Origin: Chromobotia macracanthus
Lineage: Eukaryota > Chordata > Actinopteri > Cypriniformes > Botiidae
NCBI GenBank assembly: GCA_036877525.1
Contig: JAZGTH010000099.1
Coordinates: forward strand, 2,346,501-2,410,500
Direction of reading: 5' to 3'
Length of the DNA: 64,000 nucleotides
Below are positions 1-14,600 of the stretch, one piece after another; the stretch's first letter is position 1, and every line of letters starts with the position of its first letter. Below the pieces are notes generated by a model that saw only the letters and a program-made list of their open reading frames with translations, was not told where the DNA came from and ran no database searches. Position numbers and translations under genes: made by a program.

Positions 1-1674
1 AGTAACTGATTTCTCTGCTTCATTCACATTTTTGATTAGTATGATTAGATTTTTGATTTTTGATTAGTAACTGATTTCTCTGCTTCATTCTAATTAGTAA
101 CTGATTTCTCTGCTTCATTCACATTTTTGATTAATATGATTAGATTTTTGATTTTTGATTGGTAACTGATTTCTCTGCTTCATTCTGATATCTGATTAGT
201 TACTGATTTCTCTGCTTCATTCTGATTAGTAACTGATTTCTCTGTTTCATTCACATTTTTGATTAGTATGATTAGATTTTTGATTTCTGAATAGTAACTG
301 ATTTCTCTGCTTCAGTCCGATATCTGATTAGTTACTTATTTCTGTGCTTTATTCTGATTTCTGATTAGATACTGATTTCTCTGCTTTATTCTGATTTCTG
401 ATTAGTAACTGATTTCTCTGCTTCATTCACATTTTTGATTAGTATGATTAGATTTTTGATTTTTGATTAGTAACTGATTTCTCTGCTTCATTCTGATTTC
501 GGATTAGTAACTGATTCTCTGCTTTATTCTGATTTCTGATTAGTAACTGATTTCTCTGCTTCATTCTGATTAGTAACTGATTTCTCTGCTTCATTCACAT
601 TTTTAATTAGTATGATTAGATTTTTGATTACGGATTAGTAACTTATTTCTCTGCTTCATTCCGATTTCTGATTAGTTACTGATTTCACTGCTTCATTCTG
701 ATTTCTGATTAGTTACTGATTTCTCTGCTTTATTCTGATTTCTGATTAGTAACTGATTTCTCTACTTCATTCTGATTTCTGATTAGTAACTGATTTCTCT
801 GCTTCATTCTGATTAGTAACTGATTTCTCTGCTTCATTCTAATAAGTAACTGATTTCTCTGCTTCATTCACATTTTTGATTAATATGATTAGATTTTTGA
901 TTTTTGATTGGTAACTGATTTCTCTGCTTCATTCTGATATCTGATTAGTTACTGATTTCTCTGCTTCATTCTGATTTCTGATTAGATACTGATTTCTCTG
1001 CTTCATTCTGATTTCTGATTAGTAACTGATATCTCTGCTTTATTCTGATTTCTGATTACTAACTGATTTCTATGTTTCATTCTGATTTCTGATTAGTTGC
1101 TGATTTCTCTGCTTCATTCAGATTTCGGATTAGTAACTGATTTCTCTGCTTCATTCCGATTTCTGATTAGTTACTGATATCTCTGCTTCATTCTTATTTC
1201 TGATTATTACTGATTTCTCTGCTTTATTCTGATTTCTGATTAGTAACTGATTTCTCTGCTTCATTCTGATTTCTGATTAGTAACTGATTTCTCTGCTTCA
1301 TTCTGATTAGTAACTGATTTCTCTGCTTCATTCACATTTTTAATTAGTATGATTAGATTTTTGGTTACGGATTAGTAACTGATTTCTCTGCTTCATTCTG
1401 ATTTGTAACTGATTTCTCTGCTTCATTCTAATTAGTAACTGATTTCTCTGCTTCATTCACATTTTTGATTAATATGATTAGATTTTTGATTTTTGATTGG
1501 TAACTGATTTCTCTGCTTCATTCTGATATCTGATTAGTTACTGATTTCTCTGCTTCATTCTGATTTCTGATTAGATACTGATTTCTCTGCTTCATTCTGA
1601 TTTCTGATTAGTAACTGATTTCTCTGCTTCATTCTGATTAGTAACTGATTTCTCTGCTTCATTCTAATAAGTAA

Positions 1675-4600
1675 CTGATTTCTCTGCTTCATTCTGATAT
1701 CTGATTAGTTACTGATTTCTCTGCTTCATTCTGATTAGTAACTGATTTCTCTGTTTCATTCACATTTTTGATTAGTATGATTAGATTTTTGATTTCTGAA
1801 TAGTAACTGATTTCTCTGCTTCAGTCCGATATCTGATTAGTTACTTATTTCTGTGCTTTATTCTGATTTCTGATTAGATACTGATTTCTCTGCTTTATTC
1901 TGATTTCTGATTAGTAACTGATTTCTCTGCTTCATTCACATTTTTGATTAGTATGATTAGATTTTTGATTTCTGATTAGATACTGATTTCTCTGCTTTAT
2001 TCTGATTTCTGATTAGTAACTGATTTCTCTGCTTCATTCACATTTTTGATTAGTATGATTAGATTTTTGATTTTTGATTAGTAACTGATTTCTCTGCTTC
2101 ATTCTGATTTCTGATTAGTAACTGATTTCTCTGCTTCATTCTGATTAGCAACTGATTTCTCTGCTTCATTCAGATTTTTGATTAGCAACTGATTTCTCTG
2201 CTTCATTCAGATTTCTGATTAGTTAATGATTTCTCTGCTTCATTCAGATTTCGGATTAGTAACTGATTCTCTGCTTTATTCTGATTTCTGATTAGTAACT
2301 GATTTCTCTGCTTCATTCTGATTAGTAACTGATTTCTCTGCTTCATTCACATTTTTAATTAGTATGATTAGATTTTTGATTACGGATTAGTAACTTATTT
2401 CTCTGCTTCATTCCGATTTCTGATTAGTTACTGATTTCTCTCCTTTATTCTGATTTCTGATTAGTAACTGATTTCTCTACTTCATTCTGATTTCTGATTA
2501 GTAACTGATTTCTCTGCTTCATTCTGATTAGTAACTGATTTCTCTGCTTCATTCTAATAAGTAACTGATTTCTCTGCTTCATTCACATTTTTGATTAATA
2601 TGATTAGATTTTTGATTTTTGATTGGTAACTGATTTCTCTGCTTCATTCTGATTTCTGATTAGTAACTGATTTCTCTGCTTCATTCTGATTAGCAACTGA
2701 TTTCTCTGCTTCATTCAGATTTTTGATTAGCAACTGATTTCTCTGCTTCATTCAGATTTCTGATTAGTTAATGATTTCTCTGCTTCATTCAGATTTCGGA
2801 TTAGTAACTGATTCTCTGCTTTATTCTGATTTCTGATTAGTAACTGATTTCTCTGCTTCATTCTGATTAGTAACTGATTTCTCTGCTTCATTCACATTTT
2901 TAATTAGTATGATTAGATTTTTGATTACGGATTAGTAACTTATTTCTCTGCTTCATTCCGATTTCTGATTAGTTACTGATTTCTCTGCTTTATTCTGATT
3001 TCTGATTAGTAACTGATTTCTCTACTTCATTCTGATTTCTGATTAGTAACTGATTTCTCTGCTTCATTCTGATTAGTAACTGATTTCTCTGCTTCATTCT
3101 AATAAGTAACTGATTTCTCTGCTTCATTCACATTTTTGATTAATATGATTAGATTTTTGATTTTTGATTGGTAACTGATTTCTCTGCTTCATTCTGATAT
3201 CTGATTAGTTACTGATTTCTCTGCTTCATTCTGATTTCTGATTAGATACTGATTTCTCTGCTTCATTCTGATTTCTGATTAGTAACTGATATCTCTGCTT
3301 TATTCTGATTTCTGATTACTAACTGATTTCTATGTTTCATTCTGATTTCTGATTAGTTACTGATATCTCTGCTTCATTCTTATTTCTGATTAGTTACTGA
3401 TTTCTCTGCTTTATTCTGATTTCTGATTAGTAACTGATTTCTCTGCTTTATTCTGATTTCTGATTAGTAACTGATTTCTCTGCTTCATTCTGATTAGTAA
3501 CTGATTTCTCTGCTTCATTCACATTTTTAATTAGTATGATTAGATTTTTGGTTACGGATTAGTAACTGATTTCTCTGCTTCATTCTGATTAGTAACTGAT
3601 TTCTCTGCTTCATTCTAATTAGTAACTGATTTCTCTGCTTCATTCACATTTTTGATTAATATGATTAGATTTTTGATTTTTGATTGGTAACTGATTTCTC
3701 TGCTTCATTCTGATATCTGATTAGTTACTGATTTCTCTGCTTCATTCTGATTTCTGATTAGATACTGATTTCTCTGCTTCATTCTGATTTCTGATTAGTA
3801 ACTGATATCTCTGCTTCATTCTGATTTCTGATTAGTTGCTGATTTCTCTGCTTCATTTAGATTTCTCATTAGTAACTGATTTCTCTGCTTTATTCTGATT
3901 TCAAATTAGTAACTGTTTTCTCTGCTTCATTCTGATTTCTGATTAGTAACTGATTTCTCTGCTTTATTCTGATTTCTGATTAGTAACTGATTTCTCTGCT
4001 TCATTCTGATATCTGATTAGTTACTGATTTCTCTGCTTCATTCTGATTAGTAACTGATTTCTCTGTTTCATTCACATTTTTGATTAGTATGATTAGATTT
4101 TTGATTTCTGAATAGTAACTGATTTCTCTGCTTCAGTCCGATATCTGATTAGTTACTTATTTCTGTGCTTTATTCTGATTTCTGATTAGATACTGATTTC
4201 TCTGCTTTATTCTGATTTCTGATTAGTAACTGATTTCTCTGCTTCATTCACATTTTTGATTAGTATGATTAGATTTTTGATTTCTGATTAGATACTGATT
4301 TCTCTGCTTTATTCTGATTTCTGATTAGTAACTGATTTCTCTGCTTCATTCACATTTTTGATTAGTATGATTAGATTTTTGATTTTTGATTAGTAACTGA
4401 TTTCTCTGCTTCATTCTGATTTCTGATTAGTAACTGATTTCTCTGCTTCATTCTGATTAGCAACTGATTTCTCTGCTTCATTCAGATTTTTGATTAGCAA
4501 CTGATTTCTCTGCTTCATTCAGATTTCTGATTAGTTAATGATTTCTCTGCTTCATTCAGATTTCGGATTAGTAACTGATTCTCTGCTTTATTCTGATTTC

Positions 4601-6310
4601 TGATTAGTAACTGATTTCTCTGCTTCATTCTGATTAGTAACTGATTTCTCTGCTTCATTCACATTTTTAATTAGTATGATTAGATTTTTGATTACGGATT
4701 AGTAACTTATTTCTCTGCTTCATTCCGATTTCTGATTAGTTACTGATTTCTCTGCTTTATTCTGATTTCTGATTAGTAACTGATTTCTCTACTTCATTCT
4801 GATTTCTGATTAGTAACTGATTTCTCTGCTTCATTCTGATTAGTAACTGATTTCTCTGCTTCATTCTAATAAGTAACTGATTTCTCTGCTTCATTCACAT
4901 TTTTGATTAATATGATTAGATTTTTGATTTTTGATTGGTAACTGATTTCTCTGCTTCATTCTGATTTCTGATTAGTAACTGATTTCTCTGCTTCATTCTG
5001 ATTAGCAACTGATTTCTCTGCTTCATTCAGATTTTTGATTAGCAACTGATTTCTCTGCTTCATTCAGATTTCTGATTAGTTAATGATTTCTCTGCTTCAT
5101 TCAGATTTCGGATTAGTAACTGATTCTCTGCTTTATTCTGATTTCTGATTAGTAACTGATTTCTCTGCTTCATTCTGATTAGTAACTGATTTCTCTGCTT
5201 CATTCACATTTTTAATTAGTATGATTAGATTTTTGATTACGGATTAGTAACTTATTTCTCTGCTTCATTCCGATTTCTGATTAGTTACTGATTTCTCTGC
5301 TTTATTCTGATTTCTGATTAGTAACTGATTTCTCTACTTCATTCTGATTTCTGATTAGTAACTGATTTCTCTGCTTCATTCTGATTAGTAACTGATTTCT
5401 CTGCTTCATTCTAATAAGTAACTGATTTCTCTGCTTCATTCACATTTTTGATTAATATGATTAGATTTTTGATTTTTGATTGGTAACTGATTTCTCTGCT
5501 TCATTCTGATATCTGATTAGTTACTGATTTCTCTGCTTCATTCTGATTTCTGATTAGATACTGATTTCTCTGCTTCATTCTGATTTCTGATTAGTAACTG
5601 ATATCTCTGCTTTATTCTGATTTCTGATTACTAACTGATTTCTATGTTTCATTCTGATTTCTGATTAGTTACTGATATCTCTGCTTCATTCTTATTTCTG
5701 ATTAGTTACTGATTTCTCTGCTTTATTCTGATTTCTGATTAGTAACTGATTTCTCTGCTTTATTCTGATTTCTGATTAGTAACTGATTTCTCTGCTTCAT
5801 TCTGATTAGTAACTGATTTCTCTGCTTCATTCACATTTTTAATTAGTATGATTAGATTTTTGGTTACGGATTAGTAACTGATTTCTCTGCTTCATTCTGA
5901 TTAGTAACTGATTTCTCTGCTTCATTCTAATTAGTAACTGATTTCTCTGCTTCATTCACATTTTTGATTAATATGATTAGATTTTTGATTTTTGATTGGT
6001 AACTGATTTCTCTGCTTCATTCTGATATCTGATTAGTTACTGATTTCTCTGCTTCATTCTGATTTCTGATTAGATACTGATTTCTCTGCTTCATTCTGAT
6101 TTCTGATTAGTAACTGATATCTCTGCTTCATTCTGATTTCTGATTAGTTGCTGATTTCTCTGCTTCATTTAGATTTCTCATTAGTAACTGATTTCTCTGC
6201 TTTATTCTGATTTCAAATTAGTAACTGTTTTCTCTGCTTCATTCTGATTTCTGATTAGTAACTGATTTCTCTGCTTTATTCTGATTTCTGATTAGTAACT
6301 GATTTCTCTG
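1675..6310. repeat. Two adjacent copies of a 2,312-bp higher-order repeat
   Basis: Landmarks recur with the same spacing: tcagtccgatatctgatt at 1,821 and 4,133, cattccgatttctg at 2,409 and 4,721, and ttggttacgg at 3,548 and 5,860. Each pair is 2,312 bp apart. The match starts near 1,675/3,987 and breaks near 4,005/6,317, so the copies are directly adjacent. I saw hardly any differences by eye; one is ctcc against ctgc near 2,440/4,752. Confidence 0.85.
2080..3170. repeat. Nested 546-bp tandem duplication inside the 2.3-kb repeat
   Basis: The variant gattagcaactg and its neighbours occur at 2,142 and again at 2,688, 546 bp apart, with matching sequence on both sides. The same pair is present inside the second 2.3-kb copy, near 4,454 and 5,000, so the 546-bp duplication happened before the 2.3-kb one. 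Confidence 0.8.
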
Positions 6311-9300
6311 CTTCATTCTGATTTCTGATTAGGAACTGATTTCTCTGCTTCATTCTGATTTCTGATTAGTTACTAGTTTCTCTGCTTCATTCTGATTTCT
6401 AATTAGTAACTGATTTCTCTGCTTCATTCTGATTAGTAACTGATTTCTCTGCTTCATTCACATTTTTGATTAGTATTATTAGATTTTGGATTTTTGATTA
6501 GTAACTGATTTCTCTGCTTCATTCTGATTTCTGATTAGTAACTGATTTCTGCTTCATTCTAATTAGTAACTGATTTCTCTGTTTCATTCACATTTTTGAT
6601 TAGTATGATTAGATTTTTGATTTCTGAATAGTAACTGATTTCTCTGCTTCAGTCCGATATCTGATTAGTTACTTATTTCTGTGCTTTATTCTGATTTCTG
6701 ATTAGTTACTGATTTCTTTGCTTCATTCTGATTTCTGATTAGTTACTGATTTCTCTGCTTCATTCAAATTTCTGATTAGTAACTGATTTCTCTGCTTCAT
6801 TCTGATTAGTAATTGATTTCTCTACTTCACTCAGATTTTGATTAGTATTTGATTAGAATTTGATTAGATGTTTGATTTCTGATTAGTAATTGATTTCTCT
6901 GCTTCATTCTGATTTCTATTTAGTAACTGATTTCTCTGCTTCATTCTGATTAGTAACTGATTTCTCTGCTTCATTCCGATTTTTGATTAGTAACTGATTT
7001 CTCTGCTTCATTCTGATTTCTGATTAGTTACTGATTTCTCTACTTTATTCTGATTTCTGATTAGTAACTGATTTCTCTGCTTCATTCTGATTTCTGATTA
7101 GTTACTGATTTCTCTACTTTATTCTGATTTCTGATTAGTAACTGATTTCTCTGCTTCATTCTGTTTAGTAACTGATTTCTCTTCTTCATTCTGATTAGTA
7201 ACTGATTTCTCTGCTTCATTCACATTTTTGATTAGTATGATTAGATTTTGGATTTTTGATTAGTAACTGATTTCTCTGCTTCATTCTGATTTCTGATTAG
7301 TAACTGATTTCTCTGCTTCATTCTGATTAGTAACTGATTTCTCTGTTTCATTCACATTTTTGATTAGTATGATTAGATTTTCGATTTCGGATTAGTAACT
7401 GATTTCTCTGCTTCATTCCGATTTCTGATTAGTAACTGATTTCTCTGCTTCATTCTGATTTCTGATTAGTTACTGATTTCTCTACTTTATTCTGATTTCT
7501 GATTAGTAACTGATTTCTCTGCTTCATTCTGATTAGTAACTGATTTCTCTGCTTCATTCTGATTAGTAACTGATTTCTCTGCTTCATTCACATTTTTGAT
7601 TAGTATGATTAGATTTTGGATTTTTGATTAGTAACTGATTTCTCTGCTTCATTCTGATTTCTGATTAGTAACTGATTTCTCTGCTTCATTCTGATTAGTA
7701 ACTGATTTCTCTGTTTCATTCACATTTTTGATTAGTATGATTAGATTTTTGATTTCTGAATAGTAACTGATTTCTCTGCTTCAGTCCGATATCTGATTAG
7801 TTACTTATTTCTGTGCTTTATTCTGATTTCTGATTAGATACTGATTTCTCTGCTTTATTCTGATTTCCGATTAGTAACTGATTTCTCTGCTTCATTCACA
7901 TTTTTGATTAGTATGATTAGATTTTTGATTTTTGATTAGTAACTGATTTCTCTGCTTCATTCTGATTAGCAACTGATTTCTCTGCTTCATTCAGATTTTT
8001 GATTAGCAACTGATTTCTCTGCTTCATTCAGATTTCTGATTAGTTAATGATTTCTCTGCTTCATTCTTTTTTCTGATTAGTTACTGATTCTCTGCTTCAT
8101 TCTGATTTCTGATTAGTTACTGATTTCTCTGCTTCATTCTTATTTCTGATTAGTTACTGATTCTCTGCTTTATTCTGATTTCTGATTAGTAACTGATTTC
8201 CCTGCTTCATTCTGATTAGTAACTGATTTCTCTGCTTCATTCACATTTTTAATTAGTATGATTAGATTTTTGATTACGGATTAGTAACTGATTTCTCTGC
8301 TTCATTCCGATTTCTGATTAGTTACTGATTTCTCTGCTTCATTCAGATTTTTGATTAGCAACTGATTTCTCTGCTTCATTCAGATTTCTGATTAGTTAAT
8401 GATTTCTCTGCTTCATTCAGATTTCGGATTAGTAACTGATTTCTCTGCTTCATTCCGATTTCTGATTAGTTACTGATTTCTCTGCTTCATTCTTATTTCT
8501 GATTAGTTACTGATTCTCTGCTTTATTCTGATTTCTGATTAGTAACTGATTTCCCTGCTTCATTCTGATTAGTAACTGATTTCTCTGCTTCATTCACATT
8601 TTTAATTAGTATGATTAGATTTTTGATTACGGATTAGTAACTTATTTCTCTGCTTCATTCCGATTTCTGATTAGTTACTGATTTCACTGCTTCATTCTAA
8701 TAAGTAACTGATTTCTCTGCTTCATTCACATTTTTGATTAATATGATTAGTTTTTTGATTTTTGATTGGTAACTGATTTCTCTGCTTCATTCTGATATCT
8801 GATTAGTTACTGATTTCTCTGCTTCATTCTGATTTCTGATTAGATACTGATTTCTCTGCTTCATTCTGATTTCTGATTAGTAACTGATATCTCTGCTTTA
8901 TTCTGATTTCTGATTACTAACTGATTTCTATGTTTCATTCTGATTTCTGATTAGTTGCTGATTTCTCTGCTTCATTCAGATTTCGGATTAGTAACTGATT
9001 TCTCTGCTTCATTCAGATTTCTGATTAGTTACTGATTTCTCTGCTTTATTCTGATTTCTGATTAGTAACTGATTTCTCTGCTTCATTCTGATTTCTGATT
9101 AGTAACTGATTTCTCTGCTTCATTCTGATTAGTAACTGATTTCTCTGCTTCATTCACATTTTTAATTAGTATGATTAGATTTTTTGATTACGGATTAGTA
9201 ACTTATTTCTCTGCTTCATTCCGATTTCTGAATAGTTACTGATTTCACTGCTTCATTCTGATTTCTGATTAGTTACTGATTTCTCTGCTTTATTCTGATT

Positions 9301-11639
9301 TCTGATTAGTAACTGATTTCTCTACTTCATTCTGATTTCTGATTAGTAACTGATTTCTCTGCTTCATTCTGATTAGTAACTGATTTCTCTGCTTCATTCT
9401 AATTAGTAACTGATTTCTCTGCTTCATTCACATTTTTGATTAGTATGATTGTTTTTGATTTTTGATTTTTACTGATTTCTCTGCTTCATTCTGATTTCTG
9501 ATTAGTAACTGATTTCTCTGCTTCATTCTGATTTCTGATTAGATACTGATTTCTCTGCTTCATTCTGATTTCTGATTAGTAACTGATTGATTTCTCTGCT
9601 TCATTCTGATTTCTGATTAGTAACTGATTTCTCTGCTTCATTCTGATTTCTGATTAGTAACTGATTTCTCTGCTTCATTCTGATTTCTGATTAGTAACTG
9701 ATTTCTCTGCTTTATTCTGATTTCTGATTAGTAACTGATTTCTCTGCTTCATTCTGATTTCTGATTAGTAACTGATTTCTCTGCTTCATTCTGATTTCTG
9801 ATTAGTAACTGATTTCTCTGCTTCATTCTGATTTCTGATTAGTTACTGATTTCTCTGCTTCATTCTGATTTCTGATTAGTTACTGATTTCTCTGCTTTAT
9901 TCTGATTTCTGATTAGTAACTGATTTCTCTGCTTCATTCTGATTAGTAACTGATTTCTCTGCTTCATTCTGATTAGTAACTGATTTCTCTGCTTCATTCA
10001 CATTTTTGATTAGTATGATTAGATTTTGGATTTTTGATTAGTAACTGATTTCTCTGCTTTATTCTGATTTCTGATTAGTAACTGATTTCTCTGCTTCATT
10101 CTGATTAGTAACTGATTTCTCTGTTTCATTCACAATTTTGATTGTATGATTAGATTTTTGATTTCTGATTAGTAACTGATTTCTCTGCTTCAGTCCGATA
10201 TCTGATTAGTTACTTATTTCTGTGCTTTATTCTGATTTCTGATTAGTTACTGATTTCTCTGCTTTATTCTGATTTCTGATTAGTAACTGATTTCTCTGCT
10301 TCATTCACATTTTTGATTAGTATGATTAGATTTTTGATTTTTGATTAGTAACTGATTTCTCTGCTTCATTCTGATTTCTGATTAGTAACTGATTTCTCTG
10401 CTTCATTCTGATTAGCAACTGATTTCTCTGCTTCATTTAGATTTTTGATTAGCAACTGATTTCTCTGCTTCATTCAGATTTCGGATTAGTAACTGATTTC
10501 TCTGCTTCATTCCGATTTCTGATTAGTTACTGATTTCTCTGCTTCATTCTGATTTCTGATTAGTAACTGATTTCTCTGCTTCATTCTGATTAGTAACTGA
10601 TTTCTCTGCTTCATTCACATTTTTAATTAGTATGATTAGATTTTTGATTACAGATTAGTAACTTATTTCTCTGCTTCATTCCAATTTCTGATTAGTTACT
10701 GATTTCACTGCTTCATTCTGATTTCTGATTAGTTACTGATTTCACTGCTTTATTCTGATTTCTGATTAGTAACTGATTTCTCTACTTCATTCTGATTTCT
10801 GATTAGTAACTGATTTCTCTGCTTCATTCTGATTAGTAACTGATTTCTCTGCTTCATTCTAATTAGTAACTGATTTCTCTGCTTCATTCTGATTTCTGAT
10901 TAGTTACTGATTTCTCTGCTTCATTCTGATTTCTGATTAGTTACTGATTTCTCTGCTTCATTCAGATTTCTGATTAGTAACTGATTTCTCTGCTTCATTC
11001 TGATTTCTGATTAGTTACTGATTTCTCTGCTTCATTCTGATTTCTGATTAGTTACTGATTTCTCTGCTTCATTCTGATTTCTGATTAGTTACTGATTTCT
11101 CTGCTTCATTCTGATTTCTGATTAGTAAATTATTTCTCTGCTTCATTCTGATATCTGATTAGTAAATGATTTCTCTGCTTTATTCTGATGAGTAACTGAT
11201 TTCTCTGCTTCATTCAGATTTTTGATTAGCAACTGATTTCTCTGCTTCATTCAGATTTCGGATTAGTAACTGATTTCTCTGCTTCATTCTGATTTCTGAT
11301 TAGTTACTGATTTCTCTGCTTCATTCAGATTTCTGATTAGTTTCTGATTTCTGTGCTTTATTCTGATTTCTGATTAGTAACTGATTTCTCTGCTTCATTC
11401 TGATTAGTAACTGATTTCTCTGCTTCATTCACATTTTTAATTAGTATGATTAGATTTTTGATTACGGATTAGGAACTTATTTCTCTGCTTCATTCCGATT
11501 TCTGATTAGTTACTGATTTCACTGCTTCATTCTGATTTCTGATTAGTTACTGATTTCTCTGCTTTATTCTGATTTCTGATTAGTAACTGATTTCTCTACT
11601 TCATTCTGATTTCTGATTAGTAACTGATTTCTCTGCTTC

Positions 11640-14600
11640 ATTCTGATTAGTAATTGAGTCTCTGCTTCATTCTAATTAGTAACTGATTTCTCTGCTTCAT
11701 TCACATTTTTGATTAATATGATTAGATTTTTGATTTTTGATTGGTAACTGATTTCTCTGCTTCATTCTGATTTCTGATTAGTTACTGATTTCTCTGCTTC
11801 ATTCAGATTTCTGATTAGTAACTGATTTCTCTGCTTCATTCTGATTTCTGATTAGTTACTGATTTCTCTGCTTCATTCTGATTTCTGATTAGTTACTGAT
11901 TTCTCTGCTTCATTCTGATTTCTGATTAGTAAATGATTTCTCTGCTTCATTCTGATGAGTAACTGATTTCTCTGCTTCATTCACATTTTTGATTAGTATG
12001 ATTAGATTTTTGATTTCGGATTAGTAACCGATTTCTCTGCTTCATTCCGATTTCTGATTAGTTACTGATTTCTCTGCTTCATTCTGATTTCTGATTAGTT
12101 ACTGATTTCTCTGCTTCATTCTGATTAGTAACTGATTTCTCTGCTTCATTCTGATTAGTAACTGATTTCTCTGCTTCATTCACATTTTTGATTAATATGA
12201 TTAGATTTTTGATTAGTAACTGATTTCTCTGCTTCATTCTGATTTCTGATTAGGAACTGATTTCTCTGCTTCATTCTGATTTCTGATTAGTTACTAGTTT
12301 CTCTGCTTCATTCTGATTTCTAATTAGTAACTGATTTCTCTGCTTCATTCTGATTAGTAACTGATTTCTCTGCTTCATTCACATTTTTGATTAGTATGAT
12401 TAGATTTTGGATTTTTGATTAGTAACTGATTTCTCTGCTTCATTCTGATTTCTGATTAGTAACTGATTTCTGCTTCATTCTAATTAGTAACTGATTTCTC
12501 TGTTTCATTCACATTTTTGATTAGTATGATTAGATTTTTGATTTCTGAATAGTAACTGATTTCTCTGCTTCAGTCCGATATCTGATTAGTTACTTATTTC
12601 TGTGCTTTATTCTGATTTCTGATTAGTTACTGATTTCTCTGCTTCATTCTGATTTCTGATTAGTTACTGATTTCTCTGCTTCATTCAAATTTCTGGTTAG
12701 TAACTGATTTCTCTGCTTCATTCTGATTAGTAACTGATTTCTCTACTTCACTCAGATTTTGATTAGTATTTGATTAGAATTTGATTAGATGTTTGATTTC
12801 TGATTAGTAACTGATTTCTCTGCTTCATTCTGATTAGTAACTGATTTCTCTACTTCTCTCAGATTTTGATTAGTATGATTAGATTTTGATTAGTATTTGA
12901 TTAGAATTTGATTAGATGTTTGATTTCTGATTAGTAATTGATTTCTCTGCTTCATTCTGATTTCTGTTTAGTAACTGATTTCTCTGCTTCATTCTGATTA
13001 GTAACTGATTTCTCTGCTTCATTACCATTTTTGATTACTATGATTAGATTTTTGATTACGGATTAGTAACTGATTTCTCTGCTTCATTCCGATTTCTGAT
13101 TAGTAACTGATTTCTCTGCTTCATTCTGATTTCTGATTAGTTACTGATTTCTCTACTTTATTCTGATTTCTGATTAGTAACTGATTTCTCTGCTTCATTC
13201 TGATTAGTATCTGATTTCTCTGCTTCATTCTGATTAGTAACTGATTTCTCTGCTTCATTCTGATTTCTGATTAGTAACTGATTTCTCTGCTTCATTCTGA
13301 TTAGTAACTGATTTCTCTGTTTCATTCACAATTTTGATTAGTATGGTTAGATTTTTGATTTCTGAATAGTAACTGATTTCTCTGCTTCAGTCCGATATCT
13401 GATTAGTTACTTATTTCTGTGCTTTATTCTGATTTCTGATTAGATACTGATTTCTCTGCTTTATTCTGATTTCTGATTAGTAACTGATTTCTCTGCTTCA
13501 TTCACATTTTTGATTAGTATGATTAGATTTTTGATTTTTGATTAATAACTGATTTCTCTGCTTCATTCTGATTTCTGATTAGTAACTGATTTCTCTGCTT
13601 CATTCTGATTAGCAACTGATTTCTCTGCTTCATTTAGATTTTTGATTAGGAACTGATTTCTCTGCTTCATTCAGATTTCGGATTAGTAACTGATTTCTCT
13701 GCTTCATTCCGATTTCTGATTAGTAACTGATTTCTCTGCTTCATTCACATTTTTAATTAGTATGATTAGATTTTTGATTACAGATTAGTAACTTATTTCT
13801 CTGCTTCATTCCAATTTCTGATTAGTTACTGATTTCACTGCTTCATTCTGATTTCTGATTAGTTACTGATTTCTCTGCTTTATTCTGATTTCTGATTAGT
13901 AACTGATTTCTCTACTTCATTCTGATTTCTGATTAGTAACTGATTTCTCTGCTTCATTCTGATTAGTAACTGATTTCTCTGCTTCATTCACATTTTTGAT
14001 TAATATGATTAGATTTTTGATTTTTGATTGGTAACTGATTTCTCTGCTTCATTCTGATTTCTGATTAGTTACTGATTTCTCTGCTTCATTCAGATTTCTG
14101 ATTAGTAACTGATTTCTCTGCTTCATTCTGATTTCTGATTAGTTACTGATTTCTCTGCTTCATTCTGATCTCTGATTAGTTACTGATTTCTCTGCTTCAT
14201 TCTGATTTCTGATTAGTAAATGATTTCTCTGCTTTATTCTGATTTCTGATTAGTAAATGATTTCTCTGCTTCATTCTGATGAGTAACTGATTTCTCTGCT
14301 TCGTTCACATTTTTGATTAGTATGATTAGATTTTTGATTTCGGATTAGCAACTGATTTCTCTGCTTCATTCAGATTTTTGATTAGCAACTGATTTCTCTG
14401 CTTCATTCAGATTTCGGATTAGTTACTGATTTCTCTGCTTCATTCAGATTTCTGATTAGTTTCTGATTTCTCTGCTTTATTCTGATTTCTGATTAGTAAC
14501 TGATTTCTCTGCTTCATTCACATTTTTAATTAGTATGATTAGATTTTTGATTACGGATTAGGAACTTATTTCTCTGCTTCATTCCGATTTCTGATTAGTT

